DNA from: Fagopyrum homotropicum
Lineage: Eukaryota > Streptophyta > Magnoliopsida > Caryophyllales > Polygonaceae
Assembly (NCBI GenBank): GCA_033239125.1
Contig: BSWB01000001.1
Coordinates: forward strand, 162,711,481 to 162,775,480
Length of the DNA: 64,000 nucleotides
Direction: 5' to 3'
Position numbers and translations under genes: made by a program. Positions within the stretch are counted from its first letter, which is position 1. Every line of letters starts with the position of its first letter. The notes under the pieces are model-generated. The model worked only from the letters and a program-made list of their open reading frames with translations. It was not told where the DNA came from and did not search any database. Below are positions 38,396 through 49,977 of this stretch, piece by piece.

Positions 38396-40231
38396 TGTTA
38401 CGCTAAAAGAGTATGCACGCAATAAGCCTTAAATTTATACTCGTTCTAACTATCCTAACTTCTAGCGCACCCGCAGTGTACGGGACGTTTGTAGTATGGA
38501 TAGTACTCCGAGGTCGAACGCAAAGACTAAGGTGAAATTGATCCGGTTTTGTGATTAAATTTAGTGAAGATCTAAGGTTAGAAGAGAGAGAAACAAAGGA
38601 AGAAAATCTCAATTGTTTTTGTTGGTTTTAAGTGATCACACCAAGGATCATAACTCATGCAAAGCAATAAATCAAACTAAACCAAAAATCAGCACAAATA
38701 AACGAATCAAACGAGATATTGATCAAGGAAAAAGAGAGACGGATTCTAGGGGTCGGAAATTCCGGTTATGGCATAGAACTCAAGTTATCTATTCATACTT
38801 TGGATTGATTTTGATATGTTGGGATTAGGTGTTTCTAAATTGGGAGCAATTACCGGGTAAGTCTCATGATCCAACTAATCCACACCTAAGGTCTTATTAC
38901 CGGGTAAGTCTCTAAGAACCTAAGGTTAGGAATTTTCTCACAAACCGGGATTGTCAATTAGGGATCTAACCTATCCTTACCGGGTAAGTCTTGGAGAGGG
39001 AAGTCTTAAATCAACATTCCTAGCACATCTAATCCAATGGCGACTTGTTAAGTTCACCACTACCTAAGATTTCGCTATTTTAGATTCTAAGGGAAAGGAT
39101 TACCGGGTAAGTCTCTCCTAACACTTAGTCACTACACTAGGATACCCTAGAGTAGGTTAAACTTAGCAAAAACTTAGGGTTTCAACAATTTTATGAATCT
39201 AAGGTAAGATCCTTCGAACCAGGAAAAATCACGGTTTGTTCTTCAGAAACCACGACCGTGGTTCTTCAAGAACTACCCGTGATTTCTAACAGCAGCTACG
39301 TTCATGAACTAAAATCATCCAAAAGTAAATCTAAGTCCGTCCTATCATAGATCTAGCCATAACCATCCTTTCTTTACCCTAGAATCACATCAAATTAGCC
39401 TACAACATTCATAATGGAAATCAAAGCAAACAAATATAGAATCACAAACTCCATTGCAAGAAAATGAAAGAAAGAAGATGAACAAATGAACTTCAAATAC
39501 AATCCAAATCTGAAGATGAAATTAGAACGACTTACAATCCTTCTAAAAGAAGGTTCAAGAGTTCATAAATCCCTAGCAATAAATCCGAATTACAAGAACT
39601 AAGTGTGTCTTCTCTTCTCTTCTTCAATGGCTCCTTCCTTCTTCTTCTTGCACTTTCCTTCCTAGAAAAATCCTTCTTCTTCTTCTTGGAATATATTTTG
39701 TTCAAGGAATGGATAATGTGTGAACTCTCTCAAACTACTCCAGCCCCCAGCTGCTAGCTACCCCCCAAACAACCCATCTTTGGACCACTTTTATAACAAA
39801 TTCTTCATGAGCTGGCCATGAGAGTCGTGGCACAGCTGTCACGAGAATCTGGCAAAATCCACGGTCATTTCCACGGCCGTGGTTCTTCAGGAACCCGTGA
39901 TTCTATGCAGAAAGTTCGCCTTGGATCATTGAGCTGTGGTTTGGTGCATGACTAGAGTTGGCAAGGTTCCATGAGTCCTCCTAGCTCTTTGTTTGTATGT
40001 TATAATGAGTCGGAGGATGTGTCATCTAAATGAACGATCCCTTGACGCATCGTTTTAGCTCTAAACTTCCCGAAATACCTACAAAATGCACACAAGTCCG
40101 TGTACACGTCTATCTCGACAAAATACATGTTTTAAGTGCAAAACGTATTGGACTAGTGCTAGATCATGCATGATTGAGCGGGAATTCTATCTAAAAGTTA
40201 CCCTAAAACTATGCTATAAATCGTGTTATCA
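38396..40231 (-). repeat. Element C 3' LTR
   Basis: 1836 bp, from TGTTACGCTAAAAG to CGTGTTATCA on the plus strand. It contains four ACCGGGTAAGTC words (38851, 38898, 38978, 39101) and an imperfect palindrome at 39227-39285 centred on CCACGACCGTGG. A second palindromic word CCACGGCCGTGG stands near 39870. Confidence 0.95.
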
Positions 40232-41907
40232 AAATACCCCATACTTAAGGTTTGCTCGTCCCCGAGCAAATTCCCAACTATAGACTAAGAGATGACATGA
40301 TTTATGTATGCAGAAAAGTGCAAAAATCTTTTTGGGTTTTGTGCTTCTACTATTGGATCACCTTCATAGTCATGATCAATGGCAATTTGATAAGCAATTA
40401 TGTATCAAACAATAAGGGCATGGAAAGACAATTGTACTTAACTCAAAAGCATGCATGAGATGGGAGGACGAAGATGTCAAGAAGATCAAGAGTCCATCCA
40501 ATCTAGATTACTAAGTCTTACAAACATGCAAGTAGGTCATAAGGGCTTGTGACATAAAAGGCTAAGAAACGTTTCAATTGGGGAGGGGAATTTTCTAGGT
40601 ATGTGATGCTAATCCGGGAATGGAACTAACTTCACTTCCTTGTCCTCGATCAACTTCCCCCAAGTGTATATTTTTCCCTATCTTGCTTTCTTTTTTTCTT
40701 TTTCTTTGAATCATTTTTGAGACAATGGCATTGGTGTACAATAGCCGAAACCTCGGTGATTAGCCATCCTCGGGCTTTTTCTCGTTTTCGAGGTGCATCC
40801 ACACCGGGCACACATACCAAAGCTCGTTAGGGCTATTAGTTTATTTGACTTTGGCAAGGCACCAACACCCGATTATGTGAAGTGTACCGAGTTACTTATC
40901 ATTTAAACCAACGCCCCCAAACCTATTTTGGCTACACTTTCACAATAATTTCAGCATTCATTTCACGACATTCTTTTCATTACATCTTCACCCCGCACTT
41001 GCTTTTACACATTCAAACACACTAGCATGCTCCTATTCCCGGATGGGTTTAAAGAAGGTTGAATTTATATCAATTGAGGTGCTCAAGCAATCATGATCAA
41101 GATGAGAAGTAGAGAAAGATGAAATGCCTTATTCATTCCTAGATGGTATGCAAGAACTATCGTGTAATTTCGACTTTCAATACTCAATCCATTCTAGGCA
41201 ATCATCATGATCTCAAGTCATTCATGAAATTCAAGAGAAGTAGTTCAAGTCCACATATGCATTATTAATCCAACACATAAGGCCATTCATAGCCAATCAC
41301 AAGACAAGTTTCATCATTAGGATCATATCCAAGCCTAGAAAGCACAAAAAAATTTTAAATTTTCTGATTTTTATGGGATTTTCGTTTTAAATTTGTACAA
41401 TGCAAGACATGTGCAAAATATTAACCTATCCTAGATGCTCATCATGCAAAGGATCATGCAAACCCCACCCCATACTTAGAAACAGATTGTCCCCAATGTG
41501 GTATTCAAGTAAAGAGAGTGAAAGAAGGTTCTCACAATGTAAAAGCGTTTGCTATGGTATTTGGGAATTCTCAAGTGACTTGATGTTGGATGATCCTATC
41601 AACCATGGTAGAGAGCTCTCAAACATCCTTTAAAGCCTCGGGATCCGCGCTAGGCACCGCTAGCCGTCCAAATCCCGCGTCCGCTCCACCCATAATTGGT
41701 GAGGGGTTCATCACCATCATTCACATGTCAAGAAAGGCTTCCAATGCCACTAATGCTTCTAGCACACACGAAAGTAGACAAAACACACACAAAGCACACA
41801 AAAACAGAAAAATCTAAGTAAAAATGAAAAGGGAAAAATGTTACCAATGGGTTGCCTCCCACCAAGCGCTTCTTTAAGGTCATTAGCTTGACCAAACTCG
41901 GGAGCGT
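40232..41907 (-). other. Element C 3' non-coding region with polypurine tract
   Basis: Next to the LTR, AATACCCCATACTTAAGG gives a G-rich tract on the element strand (AGTATGGGGTATT), the likely polypurine tract. The rest of the 1.7 kb has no long frame, but parts are similar to 34514-35400 of element A. Confidence 0.6.
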
Positions 41908-44900
41908 CTATTCGAGGTGAAGCGGGGCAATCATGTCTACCGGAGCTCCCGGAATATACTTCTTCAAGCGATGCCCATTCACCTTGAAATTTCCACAATG
42001 CTCCCCTCCTATTTCAATAGCTCCATGGGGAAAGATCTTCTTCACCACATATGGCCCGGTCCATCTTGACTTGAGCTTTCCGGGAAAGAGCCTTAGCCTC
42101 GAGTTGAAGAGAAGGACAAGATCTCCTTCACTCAACTCCTTTGGGACAATCCTCTTGTCATGCCATCTCTTGGTTCTCTCCTTGTAGATCCGGGCATTCT
42201 CATAGGCTTCCAACCGGAGCTCCTCAAGGGCATTGATATCAAGCAATCTCTTCTCTCCCGCCTCCTTGAGATCAAAATTCAGCCACTTAATGGCCCAATA
42301 AGCTCTATGCTCCATTTCCACCGGAAGATGGCAAGACTTGCCATAGACCAACTTGTAGGGAGTGGTACCGATAGGTGTCTTGAAGGCGGTTCTATATGCC
42401 CATAGTGCGTCATCGAGCTTCATAGCCCAATCTTTCCTTGTTCTAGACACCGTCTTCTCTAGGATGGCCTTTATCTCTCGGTTGGAGATCTCCACTTGAC
42501 CACTAGTTTGGGGGTGATAAGGTGTTGCCACCTTATGAGTCACCCCATACTTAGCCAAAAGTGCTCCAAAATTCCTATTTGTGAAGTGCTTCCCTCCATC
42601 ACTAATGATCACTCTTGGTGTTCCAAACCTAGGGAAGATCACTCGGTTGAAGAACCGCACCACCACCTTGGCATCATTTGTAGGAGAGGCGATGGCCTCT
42701 ACCCATCTTGACACATAGTCCACCGCTAATAGGATGTAGAGATTTCCACATGAAGAAGGGAATGGTCCCATGAAGTCTACACCCCACACATCAAAAATCT
42801 CGACTTCTTGGATGTTATTCAAGGGCATTTCATTCCTTCTTGAAATATTTCCCGTCCTTTGGCAAGCATCACATGCCGCTACAAAACCTTGCACATCTCT
42901 AAACAAGTTAGGCCAATAAAAACCGGATTGCAATACCTTGGCACACGTTTTGTGTGAGCTAGCATGGCCTCCACATGGTAAGGAGTGACAATGCCGGATC
43001 ACACTTTCCACTTCATCTTCCGGTATGCATCTCCTAAGCACCCCATCCGGGCCTCTCTTGAATAGAAGAGGCTCACTCCAATAGTAATGCCTTACATCGT
43101 TGAAGAACTTTTTCCTTTGTGCATATGTTAATCCGGGAGGCACTTCCTCACACACCAAGTAGTTCACAATGTCGGCATACCATGGCTCACTTCCTCTAGC
43201 CACGTGGGACAAGCATTCTTCCATCATTTGCAATTGTTCGTCCCGGAATGAATCATCTATCGGGATGTTGTCTTTCCCAAGCTCCAATGGTGGGAGTCTA
43301 CTAAGGTGATCCGCCACGGAGTTCTCGGATCCCTTCTTATCTCGTATCTCCAAATCAAACTCTTGAAGAAGAAGGATCCACCGAATCAACCTTGGTTTGG
43401 CATCCTTCTTTGTAAGTAGATAACGGATCGCCGCATGATCAGTATAAACTATGACCTTCGCTCCAACAAGGTATGAGCGGAATTTCTCAAATGCATACAC
43501 CACCGCTAACAACTCCTTCTCGGTAGTAGCATAATTGAGTTGGGCATCATCTAGCGTCTTGCTAGCATAGTAAATAGCATGAGTACGCCCTTCTTTCCTT
43601 TGCCCCAAAACGGCCCCAACGGCCACATCACTTGCATCGCACATGATCTCAAATGGTAGACTCCAATCCGGAGGTTGCATGATAGGTGCGGAGATCAAGG
43701 CGTTCTTCAACCTACAAAACGCTTCAAAACAATCTTTGGAAAAGACAAAATCAACATCTTTCATTAGTAGGTTAGTGAGAGGCTTAGAAATTTTAGAGAA
43801 ATCTTGAATGAACCTCCGGTAGAAACCGGCATGCCCTAAAAAACTCCTTACCCCCTTCACCGAGGTAGGTGGTGGCAACTTCTCTATCGTTTCAATCTTA
43901 GCCCTATCAACCTCAATGCCACGGTTAGACACCAAGTGTCCTAACACAATACCTTCACTTACCATGAAGTGGCATTTTTCCCAATTTAAGACAAGATTTG
44001 TCTCTTCACATCTTTGCAACACTAATGACAAATTAGCCAAGCAATCATCGAAAGAAGAACCATAAACATAGAAATCATCCATGAACACTTCCATGATATT
44101 TTCTATGTATTCCGAAAAGATGGCCATCATACACCTTTGAAAGGTGGCGGGTGCATTACACAACCCAAATGGCATTCTCCTATATGCAAAGGTACCCCAT
44201 GGACATGTAAAAGTTGTTTTCTCTTGGTCATCGGGGTGGATAGGGATTTGAAAGAATCCACTATATCCATCTAAATAGCAAAAATGAGAGTGTTGAGCTA
44301 ACCTTTCTAGTATTTGGTCAATGAAGGGGAGAGGGAAATGATCTTTCCTGGAGGCCATGTTTAACTTCCTATAATCTATGCACATCCTCCATCCCGTGAC
44401 CGTCCTAGTTGGTATTAGTTCATTATTCTCATTAGTTACTACCGTCATTCCTCCTTTCTTAGGTACTACATGAACGGGACTAACCCACTTACTATCCGAG
44501 ATAGGGTAGATAATCCCCGCATCTAGCAACTTAATGATTTCCTTTTTGACCACCTCTTTCATTATAGGATTCAATCTTCTTTGATGTTCTATAGAGGGTT
44601 TGTGGTTATCTTCCATCATTATCTTATGCATGCACAAAGATGGCTTAATGCCAACCAAATCATCAATAGTGTATCCAATGGCTTTCCTATGCAATCTTAG
44701 TTCATGCAGCAATTTAGCAAGTTCATCATTACTCAAGCATGCATTAACAATCACAGGATATGTAGAATTATCACCAAGGAATGCATACTTTAAATGAGAG
44801 GGGAGGGGTTTGAGTTCAAGCGAGGGAGGACCTTTATCGGTTGAAGACGATCCAAATAAGATTGGATGAGATGAATCCAAGGCAAAAGAAGACTCTCCTT

Positions 44901-47652
44901 GGCTTCTAAAAGCTTGATCACCATCAAAAGTTGATTCAGGAGAAACCACGGTTGGAAACACGGCTTGTTCATCTTCCACGGCCGTGGTTCTTGCCAAGCT
45001 TGCTTCTCGGAGTTGTCCAGAGAGTTTGACGGTCGTGGAACCTAAATCTCGACCGTGGAATTTGCAGTTGTTCACAATTTCTTCATGGCTCCCAAATCCA
45101 ACTCTCGGTTCCTCTTCCAAAGCCTCCAAGGCCTTGATCTCTTCATTGCATTCCTCCTCAATGTCCTCCTCCATCATACTCAAGGTAAGAACCTTCTCCA
45201 AGGGGTCCTTGATCAAGATCGAGCTTACAACTTCTCTAGATTCTTCTTGCTCGACAATGTTGAAGATATCTTCATCAAGGGTTGGCCCTTTCATCATTGT
45301 GGACAGCTTGAACTTGATGTTCTCCTCTCCAATGTTGAAGGAGAGAGTCCCGTTCTTGCAATCCACCAAGCATCCGGAAGTGGCTAGGAAGGGCCTTCCT
45401 AGAATGATAGGAACCGGATAATCCGCCGGAATGTCCAACACTACAAAGTCGATGGGTACATAGAATCCTCCCAATTGCACCGGAATGTCCTCTAGAATCC
45501 CAACCGGATGAGTAATAGAGCGGTCCGCCATATAGAGGGTCATTTTGACCGGCTTCGGCTCTCCTAGCCCGACCTTGTTGCTAAGTGCAAGCGGTATGAT
45601 GCTTACACTTGCCCCAAGATCACAAAGGGCCTCGTACTTCACGTCTCCTACTCCAATTGGAACGCAAAAAGAGCCCGGATCTCTTAGCTTGGGAGGCATT
45701 TCCTCCTTCATCGTTTGGATCAACTCCGAGGATCTCTTGGTCATCCTTATCTCCCCATACTCCTCTAGCTTCCTTTTGTTGGAGAGTATTTCCTTCAAAA
45801 ACTTCCCATATGCCGGCATTCCTAAGATGGCATCCATAAACGGAATGTTAATATGCAACTTGGACATTAGTTCAAGGAACTTACCAAAGTGATTGTCCAA
45901 ACGAGCTCTCGCTCTTGATTGTGGGAAAGGTAGTGGCGGCTTGTATGGAGGCGGTGCCACATAAGTTGGCTCTACATCCTTGATTTCTCCTCCATCATCT
46001 TGCTTTCTTCCCTCTTCTACCACTACTTGCTTTCCTTTAGTTTGGTCCTTGGGCAAAGGATCCTTCATGCTCAACCCACTCCTTGTTGTGATGGCCAACA
46101 CTTGGCCTCTTGGGTTGTCTTCGGTTCTTCCGGGAAGCTTCCCCGGATCTCTATGCGCTTCACCCACCTTTTGAAAGACTTGTGCTTCCAAGACCTTTTG
46201 AGCCTTAGAGATTGAAGTCACGGTGCTCTCAAGTCCATTCAATCTTCCTAGCAATTGCTCAAACATGACTTCGGTTCTATCCTTGGTAGGCTGAGAAAAA
46301 CCGGGTGGAGGTTCTTGTGAAGCTCTTTGTGATGGAGTTGTACTTGTGGAAACGGGAGGGTTCAAGGCTCCATCCGGGTTAGAGTAAGAAAATCCGGGAT
46401 GGTTGTGGTTTGGCCGGTAATTGTTGAATTGCCGGTTGTTGTTGAAATTTCTTGGGCCTTGGTAATTGTTGAAATTGCCCCTTCCCATATAATTCACATC
46501 TTCCTCCTTGGAAGACAAATTGGCTTGTGGAGGCGCTTGAGGAGTTGCTTGGCTCTTTAAGGTGGTAGTACACAATTCTCTCAAGGACTTCAACTCGTTG
46601 TTGATGGCGTCAAGCTTGAAATTGCTCATGGTGACCTCACTCACCTCATATGCTCCCGCCTTTCTTCCTTCGTTCTTCCTATGAGAGTACTTTTCAATCA
46701 CTAGAGCTTGCTTCTCCACAAACTCCCAAGCATCATCTACATGTTTCTCCATAAATGTCCCACCGGAAAGAGATTGAAGCTTGAATTGGCTATCTTCATC
46801 AAGCCCCTTGAAGTAGATCTCCAATAGCTCAATCTTCGGTATACCATGGTGTGGGCAATCTAGGAGAAGGTCTTTGAATCTCTCCCAAGACTTGAACAAA
46901 CTTTCTCTATCCCTCATCACAAAGGCATTGATCTTTCCCCTTAATTCGGTGGTCTTGGATGGTGGGAAGAACTTGGTTAAGAACTCGGTTGTCATCTCCT
47001 CCCAAGTACCAACTCGCCCTTGTGGAATAGATTGATACCAAGCCAAGGCTTTGTCCTTAAGAGAGAAGGAAAAGGCCCTTAGCTTATGGTTGTTGCTCTC
47101 CAATCTTGGCGGTCTAAGAGTCTCCATCAAAATCTCATAGTTCATCAAATGTTGGTGAGGAGACTCTCCTTCCAACCCTCCAAATTGATTATGCCGGATC
47201 ATTTGAAGAACTTGAGGGCGGAGTTCATAGTTGTGGGTAGCGGGATCTCCTAGGTTCACACCCGGTCGGTGTGCTCTTTGCGCCGGATCCATACGCCTCC
47301 CTAGGGTTTGTGGCTCCTCAATAGCAATAGGAACGACCCTAACATTGGCCGCCGGCTGCGGTTGTGGTGGAGGGGGTGGAGGTTGTCGGCGATTTAGCTC
47401 CCCTTGTACAAGGGCTTGCCTAATCTCCTCAATCTCCCTCCTAGTTTCCTCTTGCCTCTCATTGGCAAGTCTCCTTTCTTCCTCCAAGAGATCATCTCTT
47501 AGCCTTATTTGCTCTAAGGCTTCATCCAATTCAGCTTGAAGATTTCTACCGGCCATCTCTTTCTCTTTTCGGATGTTCTTAGATCTAGATCGAAGGGTTT
47601 TCTCCGGTTCGGGATCGAATGAAGCTAAATCCTTGCCACGAGATCTTCGCAT
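41908..47652 (-). CDS. Gag-pol polyprotein of element C (Athila-like gypsy), intact frame
   Basis: One uninterrupted frame. The longest possible start is 47694, but the Met at 47652 (MRRSRGKDL) looks more natural and gives 1914 residues. Order, counted from 47694: coiled, Glu/Arg-rich N-terminus (about 45-95); Gag core (about 150-330) with KALAWYQSIPQGRVGTWEEM; Asn-rich linker without a CCHC knuckle; aspartic protease (about 680-800) with LCDLGASVSIIP, where the usual Ser/Thr after Asp is Leu, and ILGRPFLATSG; reverse transcriptase (about 1090-1260) with FMDDFYVYG as catalytic box; RNase H (about 1330-1450) with DASDVAVGAVL and YTDHAA; integrase with HHCC finger (about 1570-1620), DVWGVDFMGP, IISDGGKHF and the catalytic Glu in QVEISNREIK; GPY-type end WTGPYVV. 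It makes capsid and all enzymes for copying and inserting the element. Confidence 0.95.
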   Translation of the reverse strand: MRRSRGKDLASFDPEPEKTLRSRSKNIRKEKEMAGRNLQAELDEALEQIRLRDDLLEEERRLANERQEETRREIEEIRQALVQGELNRRQPPPPPPQPQPAANVRVVPIAIEEPQTLGRRMDPAQRAHRPGVNLGDPATHNYELRPQVLQMIRHNQFGGLEGESPHQHLMNYEILMETLRPPRLESNNHKLRAFSFSLKDKALAWYQSIPQGRVGTWEEMTTEFLTKFFPPSKTTELRGKINAFVMRDRESLFKSWERFKDLLLDCPHHGIPKIELLEIYFKGLDEDSQFKLQSLSGGTFMEKHVDDAWEFVEKQALVIEKYSHRKNEGRKAGAYEVSEVTMSNFKLDAINNELKSLRELCTTTLKSQATPQAPPQANLSSKEEDVNYMGRGNFNNYQGPRNFNNNRQFNNYRPNHNHPGFSYSNPDGALNPPVSTSTTPSQRASQEPPPGFSQPTKDRTEVMFEQLLGRLNGLESTVTSISKAQKVLEAQVFQKVGEAHRDPGKLPGRTEDNPRGQVLAITTRSGLSMKDPLPKDQTKGKQVVVEEGRKQDDGGEIKDVEPTYVAPPPYKPPLPFPQSRARARLDNHFGKFLELMSKLHINIPFMDAILGMPAYGKFLKEILSNKRKLEEYGEIRMTKRSSELIQTMKEEMPPKLRDPGSFCVPIGVGDVKYEALCDLGASVSIIPLALSNKVGLGEPKPVKMTLYMADRSITHPVGILEDIPVQLGGFYVPIDFVVLDIPADYPVPIILGRPFLATSGCLVDCKNGTLSFNIGEENIKFKLSTMMKGPTLDEDIFNIVEQEESREVVSSILIKDPLEKVLTLSMMEEDIEEECNEEIKALEALEEEPRVGFGSHEEIVNNCKFHGRDLGSTTVKLSGQLREASLARTTAVEDEQAVFPTVVSPESTFDGDQAFRSQGESSFALDSSHPILFGSSSTDKGPPSLELKPLPSHLKYAFLGDNSTYPVIVNACLSNDELAKLLHELRLHRKAIGYTIDDLVGIKPSLCMHKIMMEDNHKPSIEHQRRLNPIMKEVVKKEIIKLLDAGIIYPISDSKWVSPVHVVPKKGGMTVVTNENNELIPTRTVTGWRMCIDYRKLNMASRKDHFPLPFIDQILERLAQHSHFCYLDGYSGFFQIPIHPDDQEKTTFTCPWGTFAYRRMPFGLCNAPATFQRCMMAIFSEYIENIMEVFMDDFYVYGSSFDDCLANLSLVLQRCEETNLVLNWEKCHFMVSEGIVLGHLVSNRGIEVDRAKIETIEKLPPPTSVKGVRSFLGHAGFYRRFIQDFSKISKPLTNLLMKDVDFVFSKDCFEAFCRLKNALISAPIMQPPDWSLPFEIMCDASDVAVGAVLGQRKEGRTHAIYYASKTLDDAQLNYATTEKELLAVVYAFEKFRSYLVGAKVIVYTDHAAIRYLLTKKDAKPRLIRWILLLQEFDLEIRDKKGSENSVADHLSRLPPLELGKDNIPIDDSFRDEQLQMMEECLSHVARGSEPWYADIVNYLVCEEVPPGLTYAQRKKFFNDVRHYYWSEPLLFKRGPDGVLRRCIPEDEVESVIRHCHSLPCGGHASSHKTCAKVLQSGFYWPNLFRDVQGFVAACDACQRTGNISRRNEMPLNNIQEVEIFDVWGVDFMGPFPSSCGNLYILLAVDYVSRWVEAIASPTNDAKVVVRFFNRVIFPRFGTPRVIISDGGKHFTNRNFGALLAKYGVTHKVATPYHPQTSGQVEISNREIKAILEKTVSRTRKDWAMKLDDALWAYRTAFKTPIGTTPYKLVYGKSCHLPVEMEHRAYWAIKWLNFDLKEAGEKRLLDINALEELRLEAYENARIYKERTKRWHDKRIVPKELSEGDLVLLFNSRLRLFPGKLKSRWTGPYVVKKIFPHGAIEIGGEHCGNFKVNGHRLKKYIPGAPVDMIAPLHLE

Positions 47653-47770
47653 ACACCTAAAGAGTAATAGATGTCCTGAAAAGCAAAGACACAAACCAAA
47701 GAGAGATCAAAAGTGACAAGAAAGATCTACACTAGAAACAATCACAAAATAGACTCAATCTAGACCTAGT

Positions 47771-47787
47771 CCCCGGCAACGGCGCCA
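47771..47787 (-). other. Primer binding site of element C
   Basis: On the minus strand TGGCGCCGTTGCCGGGG, complementary to the 3' end of tRNA-Asp, six bases inside the 5' LTR. Confidence 0.9.
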
Positions 47788-47793
47788 AAAACT

Positions 47794-49629
47794 TGTTACG
47801 CTAAAAGAGTATGCACGCAATAAGCCTTAAATTTATACTCGTTCTAACTATCCTAACTTCTAGCGTACCCGCAGTGTACGGGACGTTTGTAGTATGGATA
47901 GTACTCCGAGGTCGAACGCAAAGACTAAGGTGAAATTGATTCGGTTTTGTGATTAAATTTAGTGAAGATCTAAGGTTAGAAGAGAGAGAAACAAAGGAAG
48001 AAAATCTCAATTGTTTTTGTTGGTTTTAAGTGATCACACCAAGGATCATAACTCATGCAAAGCAATAAATCAAACTAAACCAAAAATCAGCACAAATAAA
48101 CGAATCAAACGAGATATTGATCAAGGAAAAAGAGAGACGGATTCTAGGGGTCGGAAATTCCGGTTATGGCATAGAACTCAAGTTATCTATTCATACTTTG
48201 GATTGATTTTGATATGTTGGGATTAGGTGTTTCTAAATTGGGAGCAATTACCGGGTAAGTCTCATGATCCAACTAATCCACACCTAAGGTCTTATTACCG
48301 GGTAAGTCTCTAAGAACCTAAGGTTAGGAATTTTCTCACAAACCGAGATTGTCAATTAGGGATCTAACCTATCCTTACCGGGTAAGTCTTGGAGAGGGAA
48401 GTCTTAAATCAACATTCCTAGCACATCTAATCCAATGGCGACTTGTTAAGTTCACCACTACCTAAGATTTCGCTATTTTAGATTCTAAGGGAAAGGATTA
48501 CCGGGTAAGTCTCTCCTAACACTTAGTCACTACACTAGGATACCCTAGAGTAGGTTAAACTTAGCAAAAACTTAGGGTTTCAACAATTTTATGAATCTAA
48601 GGTAAGATCCTTCGAACCAGGAAAAATCACGGTTTGTTCTTCAGAAACCACGACCGTGGTTCTTCAAGAACTACCCGTGATTTCTAACAGCAGCTACGTT
48701 CATGAACTAAAATCATCCAAAAGTAAATCTAAGTCCGTCCTATCATAGATCTAGCCATAACCATCCTTTCTTTACCCTAGAATCACATCAAATTAGCCTA
48801 CAACATTCATAATGGAAATCAAAGCAAACAAATATAGAATCACAAACTCCATTGCAAGAAAATGAAAGAAAGAAGATGAACAAATGAACTTCAAATACAA
48901 TCCAAATCTGAAGATGAAATTAGAACGACTTACAATCCTTCTAAAAGAAGGTTCAAGAGTTCATAAATCCCTAGCAATAAATCCGAATTACAAGAACTAA
49001 GTGTGTCTTCTCTTCTCTTCTTCAATGGCTCCTTCCTTCTTCTTCTTGCACTTTCCTTCCTAGAAAAATCCTTCTTCTTCTTCTTGGAATATATTTTGTT
49101 CAAGGAATGGATAATGTGTGAACTCTCTCAAACTACTCCAGCCCCCAGCTGCTAGCTACCCCCCAAACAACCCATCTTTGGACCACTTTTATAACAAATT
49201 CTTCATGAGCTGGCCATGAGAGTCGTGGCACAGCTGTCACGAGAATCTGGCAAAATCCACGGTCATTTCCACGGCCGTGGTTCTTCAGGAACCCGTGATT
49301 CTATGCAGAAAGTTCGCATTGGATCATTGAGCTGTGGTTTGGTGCATGACTAGAGTTGGTAAGGTTCCATGAGTCCTCCTAGCTCTTTGTTTGTATGTTA
49401 TAATAAGTCGGAGGATGTGTCATCTAAATGAACGATCCCTTGACGCATCGTTTTAGCTCTAAACTTCCCGAAATACCTACAAAACGCACACAAGTCCGTG
49501 TAGACGTCTATCTCGACAAAATACATGTTTTAAGTGCAAAACGTATTGGACTAGTGCTAGATCATGCATGATTGAGCGGGAATTCTATCTAAAAGTTACC
49601 CTAAAACTATGCTATAAATCGTGTTATCA
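47794..49629 (-). repeat. Element C 5' LTR
   Basis: The same length as the 3' LTR. The four ACCGGGTAAGTC words are at 48249, 48296, 48376 and 48499, so they lie between the predicted transcription start and the PBS, that is, in the leader of the genomic RNA. Confidence 0.95.
49186..49193 (-). promoter_or_regulatory. TATA box of element C
   Basis: TATAAAAG on the minus strand, with the equivalent in the 3' LTR at 39788-39795. Transcription would start about 30 bp downstream (near 49155), making a leader of about 1.4 kb before the PBS. Confidence 0.6.
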
Positions 49630-49634
49630 CCGGT

Positions 49635-49972
49635 TGGCTCAACGCATATATATGATCGAGACGGGATATTACTTAAAAACTTGTAAAAGGAACTCACCAA
49701 AGTAGCATTTGCATGCTAAGAATCAACCTAGTGTAGATTCACCCATCATTGTCTTACTCGTTGTGTTACTTGTTTTCATAAGCTTTGTGTGCATCAATTC
49801 ACCCGAAATCCCCCCCTTTTGGTTACTTGATTTTCTAATTAATAATTGACTTTAATAAAAATACCAAAACTCTCTTGTTTTCGACCCTTAGTTAACCACT
49901 ATACTTGTTTTAGTGCTAAGTCGGGATTTATTTTGATAGGGTATATACGACATAAGAAAATACCTCTTGCCA
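49635..49972 (+). mobile_element. Gypsy solo LTR E, right part
   Basis: It continues the LTR from 38395 after element C. It ends in ...CTCTTGCCA followed by the second CCTCC (49973-49977), after which the sequence of element B resumes. Confidence 0.8.
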
Positions 49973-49977
49973 CCTCC

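Larger units (their letters stand above)
38396..49629 (-). mobile_element. Complete Athila-like Ty3/gypsy retrotransposon C (11.2 kb)
   Basis: Two 1836-bp LTRs (38396-40231 and 47794-49629) differ at about 8 positions by eye. The target duplication CCGGT is exact (38391-38395, 49630-49634). The PBS next to the 5' LTR (47771-47787, minus strand TGGCGCCGTTGCCGGGG) matches the tRNA-Asp 3' end, as in the Athila/Tat group. A G-rich polypurine tract adjoins the 3' LTR. The gag-pol frame is open from end to end. There is no env-position ORF. All visible parts needed for autonomous movement are present. Confidence 0.95.
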
